A stretch of 64,000 nt of DNA from Cavia porcellus (lineage: Eukaryota > Chordata > Mammalia > Rodentia > Caviidae). The stretch is from contig NW_026947490.1 in the NCBI RefSeq assembly GCF_034190915.1, positions 68,747,494-68,811,493 of the forward strand. Reading direction: 5' to 3'. Shown in pieces: positions 1 through 11,439 of the stretch. Made by a program: the position numbers and the translations under genes. The notes under the pieces were generated by a model. It was not told the DNA's origin, did not search any database, and saw nothing but the letters and a program-made list of their open reading frames with translations. The first letter of the stretch is position 1; the number at the start of each line of letters is the position of its first letter.

Positions 1-689
1 AAATAATCCGCTCTTGTGAGAGGATTAACCCTCCAGTATTCCTCTCTTTGCAAGTGTACTTTAGAATCAGTTATTTTGAATTCTATGTCAATGACATGAG
101 CATTTTAATTGATGTTTTATTAAAACTACAAATTAAACTACAAATAATTCCCTCCTTTGTTTTTTTTTTATCTAGGAGTAGGGTTTATTTCTACCTGTAT
201 TCAAGGTTTTTTTAACAATGTTTTTAAATTTTTAGATATATATTACATAGACGCACACAGGTTTAGTTGGCACATAATTCAGTTTTGTGGCTACCATAAA
301 TTGGAGGCCCTTTATTATTTTATCTTTAGCTGCCTAATAAAGGCCCTTGAGCAGCGCACAGATTGTGTTATTTTACCCCTTGCCTAGCAGTTTTCAGTCC
401 TGGTCTATTATCTCTAATACTTTTGGGGTTGATTACTTTAGCTCTTCTAGCTGTCTAATCATACTGTCTTCTAGCAGTGATCCTTTTAAGTCTCATTTCT
501 TTTCTGTACTTTATTAGGCAGACAATAAGATAGAAATCTCCAGGACACAGTTCCTCCCTAGTGCTCACCGAACCTCAGTGCCTTGGATCCCACAGAACCC
601 CACCCCTCACCCCTCTCTCCTTGGAGCAGCCTCAGGCACTGCCTCTACCACGCCCTTTCTCCACCTTGCTTCCCAGCCCCCATGCATTG
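1..689. other. No recognised feature
   Basis: AT-rich left part with a C-rich patch from about 540; no exon or repeat that I can name. The 76-codon ORF at 157 is in AT-rich sequence and is not supported. Confidence 0.5.
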
Positions 690-1180
690 ATGCCATGGCT
701 TCCTGATCAAGGTCCTGCTGCTGCGCAATAGCCTCCAAATTCCTTACCCTTCCTTACAAAGGCTCTTCTGTCTGTCTGACTTTATCTCCAGCTCAGCCTC
801 AGTTCTTCTTTCCAGATATGGGAGCTCACGGACATTCCGCAAACAGCGCCTGCGGGCCTTTGCACTTGCTGGCTTCGTTGCCAGAAAAGCCTGTCCTGGG
901 CATGCACATGCCCTAACCCTAACCTCCAACCCCATTCTAGCTCTGCATTCCTTTCCTCTGCTCTCTCCAAACTTTCCTTGTTCGATTCTGATTTTTTGTG
1001 TTACATTTTCACCATCTGATGGTCTATATATGCACTTATTTTTTTGTCTTCTTCATTCATGCACATACACACATGCACACACACACAATTAAACTCAAAG
1101 CTTCACAAATCGAGGATTTCAGCCCACTTTACTCATTACTGTATGTGAGCCCTGGAAAACAAATGCTCAGTGAACAGTTG
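690..1180 (+). repeat. L2-type LINE fragment
   Basis: The stretch contains the 'gggcctttgcacttgctg' word and the 3' order of L2: a C/T-rich block, then 'tttcaccatctgatgg', then an end block ('ctcattactgta...aaatgctcagtgaac'). An (AC)n-like tract (1061-1087) lies inside it. Old and diverged, with no reading frame. Confidence 0.5.
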
Positions 1181-2273
1181 TGTCATATGGAAGCCCATCC
1201 GTAGCAGCTGCGGATGGACCATGATGAAAGATCCAAACTCAGTATGATTTGCATCTGTATTATTATTAAGTGAACTTTGTATTATATCAGCGAGGAATAT
1301 TTTACACCTGATTTTCACAGATTCGGTTAAGTGCTCAATTTTATTAAACATTTAATCAGATAGATGTAATTTTATGTTAGCTCATTCAGTTGAGGGCTAA
1401 TATATTTCAGTAAAGAATTTCTCCCTTAAATTATTAAATAAAGTTAATCTCTAAGGACAGTCCCCAAAAGATTAAATATGTTGTTCAACTGGGCTTATTG
1501 CCTTCTCATGGATAAAAGCTGACGCTTGATACACCAGAGATCAAAGAAGGGGAAATTCTAATGATTTACTCAGCATGGAAAATCAGCAAGATAAGGAAAA
1601 AAGGCTTTGCTGCCATGTTTCACCCTGACCCTGTGAATGTCTTATTTGTGTATGCCATAGATTATTGATTGCATCTGAATTAGTTAATTGGAGTCCAGCT
1701 AAGAACAACTAGTTTTATACAGATAGTGCTTCACAGTCACATTACGTAGTCTGTGAGTTATATGTTTAGCCTCTTCTATTGTCTGTTTTGCCAACATTTT
1801 ACTAATTTTCTATTCTTTATTATTTCCTACAAAAAATAGGCACGATGGTAAGAAAAAACTAAAAGTAAATTTATCTATTTAGATTTTAATTCTAAGAGAT
1901 ATCTATAATTCCACAAGGAAAACTCTCCAATATATTAATGAGTAAATTACATTAGCCTTTGTCTTTTAGGAAATGATAAAATTCTGATATTCACCAGAAG
2001 ATAAGATTCCTAACACTTACAAATGATTTTTATGTTGTTTTTTATACAACTGAAACCTTCACCTGACCGCAAATGTCTTGTCAGTTTTAGTTTTCCTGTC
2101 GTTCCATATCAATGCAATCTCTCTCCTGAAAATTAGCATTACGGTCATCATATGTTTCAAGTAAAAACTGTTTCTGAAGGCAACACCCTGAATAATTTCT
2201 TTGTCATCTGTTAAACGTACAATAGAAACTTGTTACTTTTAAAAATGATAAAAGACAACAACAGCTCAGCCAG

Positions 2274-2560
2274 GTGACCAAGGTCAGCACTGGACTCAGA
2301 TCACACTGCTGGGGCAGGTCCTCCACAGGCCGTGATGCACAGAAGGAAGCTACTCACCTCTGGGCAGCCAAAAGCAGAGAGACAGAAGGCAGAAGAAGGG
2401 GAGGTGACCTCCACAGGCACTCCACCAGCCATCTCCTAACTGCATATTCAGCCCCGAGCTCGTCAACAGATCAATCTGTGAATGAGTGGAGCGCCCCATG
2501 ATCCAATCTCCTTCCAAAAGCCGCACCTCTGACCACATGAGAATTTGGGGGCCATCCTAG
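2274..2560 (-). repeat. Antisense MaLR/ERVL-type LTR fragment
   Basis: The words 'gccatctcctaactgcatattca' (in part), 'atcaatctgtgaatga', 'ccatgatccaatctcctt' and 'gccgcacctctgacca' in this order match the antisense reading of a MaLR LTR. The 75-codon plus-strand ORF over it is incidental. Confidence 0.5.
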
Positions 2561-3527
2561 ATCTGTACCATGATAACTGTCCAGTCATTTGCCCATGACA
2601 TTAAACACAAGAAAAGTCTGAGACAGTGTCATGCAAGAGGATTCCAAGTACACAGGATGATTAAATGTAATGAGGTGTCCTGGATGGGACCTTAGTATAG
2701 GAAGAGCACATCAGGGAAAAAGTAAGAGAAAATTAGTGAAATCTGGCTGTCAGCTAGAAACTGTGAGTTAATATTGGTTCATGAATTGGGACACCTGCAC
2801 CCTAACAAATAAGACACTAACAGCAAGAGGATGTTCTGGGCAGAGCATTGAGGAGCTCTCTGGATAATCTTCTCAATTCTCTCTCAATCTAAAATTGTTC
2901 TGAAATAAAAATTATTAAAAATAGAGTTGTTAATATGGATGAAACTTGGATGGAATTTTTAAGTTTCATTAAGATTGTTTTCGTAGTTTATGAGGAAAGA
3001 ATTCTAAGCCTCTAAAGAAAATAATGGAGTAAGGTATTTTATAAGTAAGTGATAACATGTATTTAAGTGTGCTTTCCTTCAATTTTGTGATTTGAAAGTA
3101 CCATTTAACTTGAGCTGTCTAAATGATTGTCTTCATAGTCTATGTTGCTTATATTTGTGAAAGCAACCTATCTTTAGAAAAAGCCAAACCAACAAAATAG
3201 CAAATCTAAACAAGCAAAGACTAACATTTGTTTTAACTAATCAATGGAACAGCAAGTAAAGAACAGAATGGACTCAACCCTCAATTACATGAATATTATG
3301 ATAATATTTTTGTAATGTATGTGTTGTTTGGCTTTTTCTCTTTGTAGATCTTTATTTTTTGTGCACCCTATATATACTCTATATATATAAGGCAAGGCAT
3401 ATATCTAGAAACAGAAATTAGTTACACAGCACATCCTTTAGTGTCAAACCAAAGATATCCTAGGAAACAAATGTTAGCTGGCCAGGTGATAATCACTAAT
3501 CAGAGAAGTCTGGGCCCACTTTCACAA

Positions 3528-3818
3528 TTATAAACTGAGCATTGGCCAGAAGGAAAACCACCTGCTCTGACCACTGACGATAACTATGAGTCCATAGGAG
3601 CTAAAGGGATTGGTCCCTATCTGGGCAATAAGCCGAGCACATATACCAAAAGTGAAGTTAGAATTTTTATTCATCATCCAAGCCAACATCAAGATAGGCC
3701 AATAAATAACTGGGAGCAACAAGTTTGGGGTCATAGCTTGCATTGCTATATACAAGTAGGGAGATGAATCTGTAAAGTGTAGCTCTGCACAGCTGTACCT
3801 TTCAGGGTACACCTCCAA
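3528..3818 (-). other. Unassigned 96-codon hydrophobic ORF
   Basis: The minus-strand frame encodes long hydrophobic stretches (about residues 30-50 and 75-95). I recognise no family, and both neighbouring frames are closed. It is likely to be a chance ORF, noted because it is longer than background. Confidence 0.15.
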
Positions 3819-3977
3819 TCTTTTCCTCCAGCAGCATCAAAATTAGGCATTTCCTAGCAGCATGTTTGAATATAAGAGGATGAAAAAGGTGTTGGAAGTG
3901 AGTCTCAGGAGAAATTTCCAAGGTCTAGCTCCCACAATGACTTGCAAATTCACCACTGACTTGCCATAAATAAAATG

Positions 3978-4065
3978 ATTTGGGGGGCTGTGGGTGTAGC
4001 TCAGTGGTAGAACATGTGCTTAGCATGCATGAGGTCCTGTGTTCAATCCAGCACCAAAACAGTTA
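3978..4065 (+). repeat. ID-type SINE (tRNA-Ala-derived)
   Basis: The element starts 'ggggctgtgggtgtagctca', which includes the A-box-like 'tagctcagtggtaga', and has a B-box-like 'tgttcaatcc' near 4040, followed by 'agcacc' and an A-rich tail. This is the tRNA-derived ID family typical of rodents and is the best single marker of the host clade here. Confidence 0.8.
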
Positions 4066-4664
4066 TATTTTAAATCCTTTCAATATTTACCAATGCAAAG
4101 AAATGATAACAGAAATGTAATAAATACCACCAGCATTGGTATTTCATGGGAATGTACCGTGTGTGATATTTCCAATCAAGATCTCAGAAAAGATTTTTAC
4201 TAGAAATATGTCCCCTTTATACTAAAAATATAAGAAGGAAAACTAACTAATAAATTAATGATATGCGTACAGGAAAAATTTCCATCCAAAGATATTTTTT
4301 AAAACATTATTCAAGTGATGTAATATAGAAACAAGAGGGAATAAAAAATAAAAGTAATCTAAGGCAAAAAGTGTAATGCATTCTTCCCATTCTTGCCTAA
4401 CATTTTTACGCCCTCACAAAGTAATGGTCATAAGTGCTTCATTTTCATGGGTGCGACTTTCTTTTATCCGTCAGTTCCAGTACCAGTAATGATTCCTCCC
4501 AGAGCATCCAGTGGACAGGCTCAGTGTTAATATGGAATCTAAGTACTGTATGACTACTCAAGAAATATACAAACCTGCTGGCAACCAGAACCTCATCCTT
4601 CTCTTGATTGGTAATAAAGGGTCAGGAAGGTACACAAGGTGAGAAAGGAGATTGAGAAGAGAAT
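4066..4664. other. No recognised feature
   Basis: AT-rich, possibly single-copy, sequence up to the HAL1-like insertion point. It contains only short ORFs. Confidence 0.5.
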
Positions 4665-4675
4665 AGGCAGACAAT
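4665..4675. repeat. Target-site duplication, left copy (AGGCAGACAAT)
   Basis: This matches 7375-7385 exactly (11/11) and sits directly beside the poly(A) end of the element. It defines the 3' boundary of the insertion. Confidence 0.85.
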
Positions 4676-6039
4676 ATTTTTTTTTTAAATTTTATTTAAG
4701 GAGAAAAAGAAAAAAAGCAGGGAAAGGGTACAAGTTATACAGATTTACAGAAAAAAATAAACAGTAGGAAATCACCAGTTAATGGATTACATTTTGTCAT
4801 CTCAGAAACAATTGTTCAAGTTACAAAATTAAAGCTTATAAAGTGGACATTCCAACAGTGAGACTGCAAACAGTTCTGTTCAATGATCCAACAAAACTCA
4901 GTAATATCATTATCTATCTTATACACTTAAATATACATGCAGTTATATCGTTTAGAGCACTTTCTTTTCCTCTCTTTTGTACAATGACAATTACACATTT
5001 TGGGTTTTGTTGCGCCCACAGTTCTTATTACTTTTTTGGAAGAGAGTAGAAACAAATGTGACATAACAGAATAGTCAGTCAAATCAAAAGGGTGGATGTA
5101 ATAGATAATGTAAAAGCATAATACTAGGTGATCAACAATGGTTACCATAATGCCTCCCGCTATCTCTAATAGAATTGCCTATATCATTATTTATAATAAA
5201 ATTGAACAAAACAGTAAAGAACAAAACCAACAAAACCAAAACATTGGAGACATTATAGGTCTTCAAAAGTAGATAATAGTCAACCAGAATGGGCGTCATA
5301 ATGAATCCCACTATCTTCACAGCTGTTGTCTAAACTTTCGAACCTGGTACTATCAAGCAAAACAGAATAGAGGAACATCAGTCAAAACAAGATGGTGAGA
5401 GCAATACAGGGCTTTAAATCAAGATAATAGAAAGTCAAAGTGGGTTACTATAATATATCCTGCTATTTTTAATTTATTTTTCCCTTAATTAAAAGGATAA
5501 AAAAGTAAATAATAAAATGGAGATTGAGATAGAAGAGGGCATAACAGCAAATCAGCACAGATCAAAACATAACCATTTAAACAAAAGTGTTTCACCACAA
5601 GATTATCCCGACATAAAAGTAGTTACCATATTGTCTCTTTCCTTGAAATCTTTGAGCATAACTTCGTATACTGTAGCATCAAATATATTAAAACAATGTA
5701 AAACCACTCAAGAGAATGACAGTATTATAGGGTATTTAGAATCAACTAACAGAAAATAAACAATGGTTTCTGTATAATCTCCTTGTCTATAAAAGGTTTT
5801 GCTTATACTATCATATATAATAAAATCCAATAAGATACAACCTGTTTAGATCAATGGAGACAGAACAAAAGCTTGATGAGACTTCAAAACAAGATGATAC
5901 TAAATCAGTATTACCTCTTAAGACGTCATTTTCTACAAAATAGCTGTTCCTATCATCCAATCTTCTCTGCCTCATTTCTGTTGAGCTCTTTTTGTCATTA
6001 GTTGTCAGTTTGTCTTCTTCATTTTGTTTTCTGCTCCAT
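4676..6039 (-). repeat. 3' region of the HAL1-like element: about 150-bp degenerate tandem repeats, no ORF2
   Basis: A recurring core resembling 'ggttaccataat..tcc.gctat' (plus-strand reading) appears near 5141, 5291, 5442, 5621, 5763 and 5895, a spacing of 132-179 bp. Between cores are A-rich stretches with repeated 'caaaac' and 'aagatgat' words. The stretch has no long ORF on either strand. The distal end (4687-5100) is AT-rich and ends in poly(A). The same core is found in the related copies near 35202, 45229, 45382 and 53182, so the repeat belongs to the family rather than to this locus. Confidence 0.6.
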
Positions 6040-7056
6040 TCATTGTGGCCTCTCTGCCGCTACTTCTGGATTCTTCGTATTTTTCTTTTTTAGAATATCT
6101 TGTAGTATTCTCTGTAGAGTTGAATTGGTGGTTGCATATTCCCCTAGTTTCTCTTTATCCTGGAAGCACCTTGTTTTTCCATCAATTTCCAGGGATAGTT
6201 GTATAGGATATATCAATCTTGGCTGGAGATTATTATCTTTCAAAGCTTGAATTATCTCCCCCCATGCTCTTCGTGATTTGATGGTTTGTGCTGAGAATTC
6301 TGCTGTAATTCTGATGGGTGTTCCCTTGTAAGTGATCTGTTTCTTGTCTCTGATGGCTTTTAGAATTCTGTTCTTGTATTGGATTTCTGGAATTTTAATT
6401 ATTATATGCCTGGGTGTTGCTCTGTTTGGGTTGTAGGTGGCTGGGGTCTTGTATGCTTCATACAACTGAGTATCTTTACCTTTTGCTAAATTAGGAAAAT
6501 TCTCCTGGATTATTTCTGTGAGTAGCTTTTGTAGTTCATTTGTTTGTGTCCCTACTTCTTCTTTTATGTTCTTAATTCTTAAGTTATAGACCCTCTTATC
6601 ATCTTCTAGTCTTTGTATTATTGCTGTTTGTTTCTTTGTTATTTTTAAGAAGTTTTTCATTTCATGCTCCCATATTACAAATCTGCCCTCCAGTTCAGAT
6701 AATCTGTCCTTAGTTTCTTTCAAACTGTTATGCCAGTTTTCGATAGACTTTTTAGTTTCCTGGTATTCTCTTTGAACCTGCTTCACGTATTCTATGCTTT
6801 CTCTATTTTCTCCATTAAACAATTCTCCCCTCTTTTTCTGTTCTTCCATCCCACCATCTGTTTTTTCTTGGGTGGTGCTTAGCATTTCTCTAACTACTCT
6901 GCTTATGTCTAGCTTCAGGTCATTAATAATTTCATTCCTGAACTTGTCTATGAGGCTCTCGAGATAGCGCTTTATGTCTATTGGTGCTGTGTCTGCTGTT
7001 GCCTCTTTCTTAGGATTGGGGGCCGAGGACCCTTTTTTGTTGCTGCCTCTTCCCAT
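6040..7056 (-). CDS. L1-type ORF1 protein (ORF1p), intact, 338 aa
   Basis: ORF1p is the trimeric nucleic-acid chaperone that packages L1 RNA into ribonucleoprotein particles. The N-terminus (about 1-30) is basic and low-complexity. Residues about 75-153 are charged and helix-rich, as in the trimerising coiled coil. Residues about 154-250 fit the RRM domain, with NLRIKNI near 158-164, IIQENFPNL at 182-190 and RATPRHIIIK at 212-221. Residues about 251-325 fit the C-terminal domain, with adjacent arginines at 262-263 (SRRAWGEI) and QPRLIYP at 278-284; these are the usual RNA-contact neighbourhoods. The length is typical of mammalian ORF1p. The start codon has A at -3 and G at +4, a favourable context, and lies 318 bp inside the element's 5' end. 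There is no frameshift or internal stop, which is unusual for a random copy. It is the only convincing long protein-coding ORF in the window. Whether it is expressed is unknown. Confidence 0.92.
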   Translation of the reverse strand: MGRGSNKKGSSAPNPKKEATADTAPIDIKRYLESLIDKFRNEIINDLKLDISRVVREMLSTTQEKTDGGMEEQKKRGELFNGENRESIEYVKQVQREYQETKKSIENWHNSLKETKDRLSELEGRFVIWEHEMKNFLKITKKQTAIIQRLEDDKRVYNLRIKNIKEEVGTQTNELQKLLTEIIQENFPNLAKGKDTQLYEAYKTPATYNPNRATPRHIIIKIPEIQYKNRILKAIRDKKQITYKGTPIRITAEFSAQTIKSRRAWGEIIQALKDNNLQPRLIYPIQLSLEIDGKTRCFQDKEKLGEYATTNSTLQRILQDILKKKNTKNPEVAAERPQ

Positions 7057-7374
7057 ATTCTTTGTTCCTTATATATGCAAGCATATATAGGAGGCCCAGC
7101 TTTGTGACTGACAGCTTCGTTCCCTGTCAGTCACAGTCTGATTGAATTGCCCCGGCTAGGTGTTCCCGCCCACTGCAGCACACCAGGAAGTTGCAGACCA
7201 GGGAGCCTATGTGGGGCCCGCCCCTCCAGGTCACCTTCAGGAGCTGGGACCTGAGCTGTGCTAGCCTACTGGGTCTCAGCCAGTAGCATCATGTGGGCTA
7301 GGCACTGCCCACCAATCCTGCTTAAGAGGGGGATTGGTGAGTGAAGTCACTGCAGCGCCCTGTTCCCGCAAGTC
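7057..7374 (-). promoter_or_regulatory. 5'UTR/internal promoter region of the HAL1-like element
   Basis: This 318-bp leader lies between the target-site duplication and the ORF1 start and is clearly more GC-rich than the element's tail. In L1 elements this region carries an internal RNA polymerase II promoter; that function is inferred here. It contains a perfect 12-bp inverted repeat (7103-7114 with 7124-7135, 9-nt loop) and a 9-bp inverted repeat with a 2-nt centre (7070-7078 with 7081-7089), the latter ending 13 bases upstream of the ORF1 start. No tandem monomers like those of mouse L1 are visible, so the leader appears to be single-copy. Confidence 0.6.
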
Positions 7375-7385
7375 AGGCAGACAAT
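7375..7385. repeat. Target-site duplication, right copy (AGGCAGACAAT)
   Basis: This is identical to 4665-4675 and defines the 5' end of the HAL1-like insertion at 7374. Confidence 0.85.
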
Positions 7386-7451
7386 CTTATTCCCCATTTT
7401 TATTAGAGTAAAAGCTGAGAAATAATTATAGAATGACTGAAGGCAAATCAC

Positions 7452-7900
7452 CTGCTCATACCACCACCATGGCTAAGTTTAGATGTCAACTTAACTGGAT
7501 CAGGAACACCTAGAAATATGGGAAAACATTATTATGAGTGTGGCTGTGAGGGTGCTCCCAGAGGAGGTCAACCAGTGCCTGGGACAGTCCAGGTGTGGAA
7601 GCCCCACCCTCAGTGTGGCAGGTGCCATCAGTGGGCAGGGACCAGAGAGAATGAATATGGAAGGCGGATATGTTCCACTCACCACCTCAGCCCTCGGAGT
7701 TGGCTCAGCTCAGGGTTCCCAGACTTCCTGCCTCAAAATAAAAGCTATGCTCAGCTTGCTGGTTCTGAAACCTTCAGAGTTGGAATGAACTACTCCTTTT
7801 GTATCCCAGGGTCTCCAGCCTGCAGATGGCATGTGTGGGGCTTGTCCATAATAATTGTATGAGCCAATTCCTTAATAAACCTCTTCTCAGGTCTATCTAT
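7452..7900 (+). repeat. Interspersed LTR-like repeat of the 'gtcaacttaactgga' family
   Basis: The block runs 'tagatgtcaacttaactgga', 'aaacattattatgagtgtgg', 'gggtctccagcctgcagat', 'gagccaattccttaataaac', then a (TCTA)n tail. This order is a common mammalian LTR-like repeat whose family name I do not assign. The ORFs of 114 and 84 codons on the plus strand are inside it and are not taken as genes. Confidence 0.5.
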
Positions 7901-10900
7901 CCATCTATCTATTGATGAATCCATTAGTCTGTATCTATTACCTATTTATCTTCTATCTCTGATTGCTTTTATCTCCAAGAAGTCTTCAGTACATGTCCCC
8001 ATCAAGTTTCCCAAATGGAAACATAAATTCAGCCTAGTAAGACCCCCCGAAAAAGACCCACATAAAATAATTAATTCCAAGTGCCTATAAGATTAATAAC
8101 TAGGTGGTAAGTTTCAGGCAGCTAGAGTCACTTATTGCACAACAGTCTTAACTATGCTGTCAAATACTAATGTTCCTATATACCACTTGTTTATACAGCA
8201 TGAGAGTAAGTATACAAAGGCTGGGGGGGGTCTACTTAAATTACTAGTTTTGTCCTTTTTGTGGTTTATAGCTTGAGGTAAGTGTGAGTATGAATGGAAT
8301 GTGATTAGGACTAATTTTGCATAACATCTATCCACCCCTCTCGTTTTTTCTACCAAAGTGACCAAACAGTTCACTTCATCCAATGATCTGCTCAAAAAGG
8401 TCCTGATGAGTTATTTCAGGACTCACATACTTGCAGAAGAGTTTTGTACACACAATTCTCTCTCCTGTGGAACTTGCAAGGGGACAGCATCATTGAGCCT
8501 TGAAAGTCCATTCCAAAGCCTTAATTTACATCCTGGGTTGTGAGAGTGCTTCCTCCCAGGAGCACCACTGCAGGCCATTCTCTGTGGGAAGGAATGGAAA
8601 TACATTAGATAGGGGTGCTTGCCAGTCAGGGAGGTCAGGAACCCTGCCTGGGACAAGTCCCTTGCTACATCGTTGGGTGGGAACCAGCACTGCCAGGAGC
8701 ACTGGAGTCTTCAGTTTCCTGCATTTTAATCCTGAAGGAACACAGGAGCAATTACATCTCTGAGGAAAAAGAAAAAGACACCAGATCATCCAGCCTGGCC
8801 AGCCTCGTTGAAATTCAGCAGTGTCCTTCCCCTGCTGCAGCGCTGAACACTGAGCTCCTGACCCAGGTCCTTCCTATGCTCGGTATCTAATTCCAGATCC
8901 TTACACCCAATACAAGAAGAAATGCTGTCCCAAAGGCCAATAATCTAAAAAGCACTGATATCCTGGAAGACCTCTGGTACCTGGCTTATTAGAATGTAGT
9001 AACTGATTTTTCTTTTTGGTTTCCTTTCCTACCTCCCTTTTGGTAAAGATTTCTAAAGTGGCAGGGACATTTAAACAGCATACATAGAAAGTGAAGCTAG
9101 TCGGCCTCCCCGTCAGTGGGCTTGGACCAGTGAAGTGAGCAGCCAGGGACCTTTGAGGCTGCCTGCCTGTCTCATGTCCTTAGCTGGTGAGTCCATTGAC
9201 ATGTCAGAATGAGGTGATTGAAAGGCAGAGTGGCGAGGAGGTGCCTTCCAGCTAGATTTCAAAGGTCCTTGCAGGAAGAAGGACCCTTAGAGAGAGCAGG
9301 GCACAGAGCAAACTGTCAGTCACTTCCCTTCTTCCAGACTCTGAAGCATAGGTGGGCATCCAGGTCCATATGACAAGGCCAGCTTCACAGTGGATTCACA
9401 TTCCACATGGGACTCTGTCATCATAAGGACGGTTAGTCTTACCTGTCAACCTACCTGGGCAAAAGGATGTTGTTATGGTTGGTCTGGGTGTCCCTCCAAA
9501 GCCTCAGCTAGTTGAGGGGGAGGTGCTTTCCAAAGACAGCTTGTTAAACCTGGACCCCTTGGTTTCACGCTCTCACCTCAGTAACAGCTACAGCCTTTCT
9601 AACCTGACTCAGCAGAGGGCCACCGTCCTCGCTTTGCACACATACTCAGCCTGACCTAGAAAAGGGCACACAGGTGGTGTAACTGCTACACCACTATAAG
9701 GATCCTTTTTCCCATTCTCATCTTGATCTGGGAAGTTTATATTTGCAATCCCATGGAAAAGTTATTGGAATTGTATTGAAGTAATTTCAGTCTAACACTT
9801 CCAAGGTAGCCCACGGTGAGAATAAAGGCATTAAGATGTATTAATAGTTATGGAGAGCCAAGGGAGTCCTAAGTCCAGCTAGGATGAAGATTCGCTGGAA
9901 CAAAGGCTTCAATTCAGGACCCAACCTGGATTTTATTAATTTGTGAAGAAGGAAGTGGCTAGGAGACTGTGAGAATGGTGGGAAATACTCGTGTTCTGTG
10001 AGCGGGGCTGGCTTTGGAGGCCAGGAAGCATCTCTGTGATAGGCAGAGAGAATGGTATGCAGGAAGACCAGTTCAGGCCGCATTCAGTGTTTCAGTGCCT
10101 CAGCTCTGATGGGTAAACTTTTCAGTCCCTGTAGAACCTGAAGATAGTAAAGAAAGACTTTTTGTTTGTACCTAGAAGTCTTTTCCCATGGGTCTTGTCA
10201 ACTTTGGCATACATGCAGATTTATTAGCATTCTTTGAAAGAGACTTGAGAGTCATAAAACACAAGGACCCTGAAATCACTCTTTGTTTACAAGGACATAT
10301 AACATAAGCATAACTGATTTTTCTCTTTCTTTTATATTGAAATTGACATTTATAATTAGCAGTCATAAATCACAATCATTATTCTTTGTTTTCTCTTAGT
10401 ACAAACTTGAATTGTTAGCAGTTCAAACAATTCCCCAAGCTTCCAATCTACCAGAATCATCATAAACATTTTCTGACTGTAAGACCTTCTTAGGTCACTT
10501 CACTTACCCTTAGTGTGGTGTCCTTTTGTCCTCTGGTGTTTCCTATGTCACTGTGAAATCCTCGTCTCCTACCTCTCCATTCCTATCTATGGTGCCAAAT
10601 CCTTATTCCCAACAAATTAGAGAAAATTATTTGTTTGCCCAAACTTTTTCAATATAAATTGGTACATGAAGTGAAAAAGACTATGTCTCTTTTTTTGAGG
10701 AGGCTCTTCTACTTCTATGTACACAGCAAAATTAAGTGTTAGCACAGGAACAAATATCCTGCGTGCATAAGCATGGAGTTGATGGATAGAAATGGAGATA
10801 AAGGGATCATAGGAAAACATAACTACCCATGAGTGGAGGAGTGAGCATGTACTTCAGTTTACAGTGTGGACACATACTGTGTAAAGACAATCAGTCTTTG

Positions 10901-11439
10901 GAAATCTCTTCCAGCTGGTAAGATATGACTTAGACATAAAGGGAGTGGAAGGGCAGAAAGATAACCATTTGGGAGCTCCCCAGGCCAAAAGCGAGGCTTG
11001 CAAGACAGGGGAAAGGATTACCACAGACACTGTAGCCAGGTGATCATAAAACAACAGATGGACACAATGGAAGATAGAACTGTGAGTTTTAGTCCAAATT
11101 ATTTTGACTCAGTTATGCTGATTGAGATTATTAAAGATCAATTCCAGTGAGTTAGTTGAAATTTATTTATTGTAGGTGTAATTTATTCTTTTTTGCCATT
11201 ACTGCCAAGAGAAATCCTATTACATAGAATGACATGTTCAGTTGTGAACAAATAAAATTTATTTGCACATATTACTATAGCTTAGTAGTAAATTATATTA
11301 TTATATAGACACAGGTATTGGTGTAACGAGGGAGGACTCTATAAATACATGTGTAGATTTAGATCATTTGTGTCAAAAGATACAGAAAGTCATAGGAAAA
11401 TCTGATTAAGGAATGTCCTATATTTTTATTTGGTTTGGC
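7901..11439. other. Mostly unassigned sequence
   Basis: Apart from the possible LTR start at 9468 and G8 at 8223-8230, I name nothing. Overlapping ORFs of 60-91 codons at 8.1-8.9 kb lie on both strands, which argues against coding. Confidence 0.5.
9468..9545 (+). repeat. Possible MaLR LTR 5' fragment
   Basis: 'gttatggttggtctgggtgt' with 'ccctccaaagcctcagctag' resembles the first bases of rodent ORR1/MST-type LTRs. It is short and diverged. Confidence 0.35.

Larger units (their letters stand above)
1181..3977. other. Mostly unassigned AT-rich sequence around one LTR fragment
   Basis: Apart from the antisense LTR at 2274-2560 and the ORF at 3528-3818, nothing here is nameable. Small TATATA runs occur near 3369-3390. 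Confidence 0.5.
4676..7374 (-). mobile_element. Full-length HAL1-like (ORF1-only) LINE-1-derived retrotransposon
   Basis: Read on the minus strand, this 2,699-bp unit has a 318-bp GC-rich 5'UTR (7057-7374), one intact ORF1 (6040-7056), a 1,364-bp AT-rich 3' region and a poly(A) end (T-run at 4677-4686 on the plus strand). The same 11 bases, AGGCAGACAAT, flank it at 4665-4675 and 7375-7385, which is the signature of target-primed reverse transcription of a complete copy. No ORF2 is present: the sequence after the ORF1 stop has only short ORFs (73 codons or fewer), with no endonuclease or reverse-transcriptase motifs. ORF1-only L1 derivatives are known as half-L1 (HAL1) elements and depend on L1 ORF2 protein supplied in trans. 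An internally deleted L1 is the alternative, but the tail is shared with three other copies in this window, which favours an established family. Age looks young, judged from the open ORF and perfect duplication. Confidence 0.85.

Noticed and set aside
3978..4065. A functional tRNA gene
   Set aside because: It has A- and B-box-like words but the sequence and A-rich tail are those of an ID SINE, and it does not fold into a full cloverleaf by eye.
4676..6039. A decayed ORF2 following ORF1
   Set aside because: No endonuclease or reverse-transcriptase motif in any minus-strand frame, and the length is far too short for ORF2.
6002..6250. Plus-strand ORFs antisense to ORF1
   Set aside because: They are shadows of the ORF1 coding strand.
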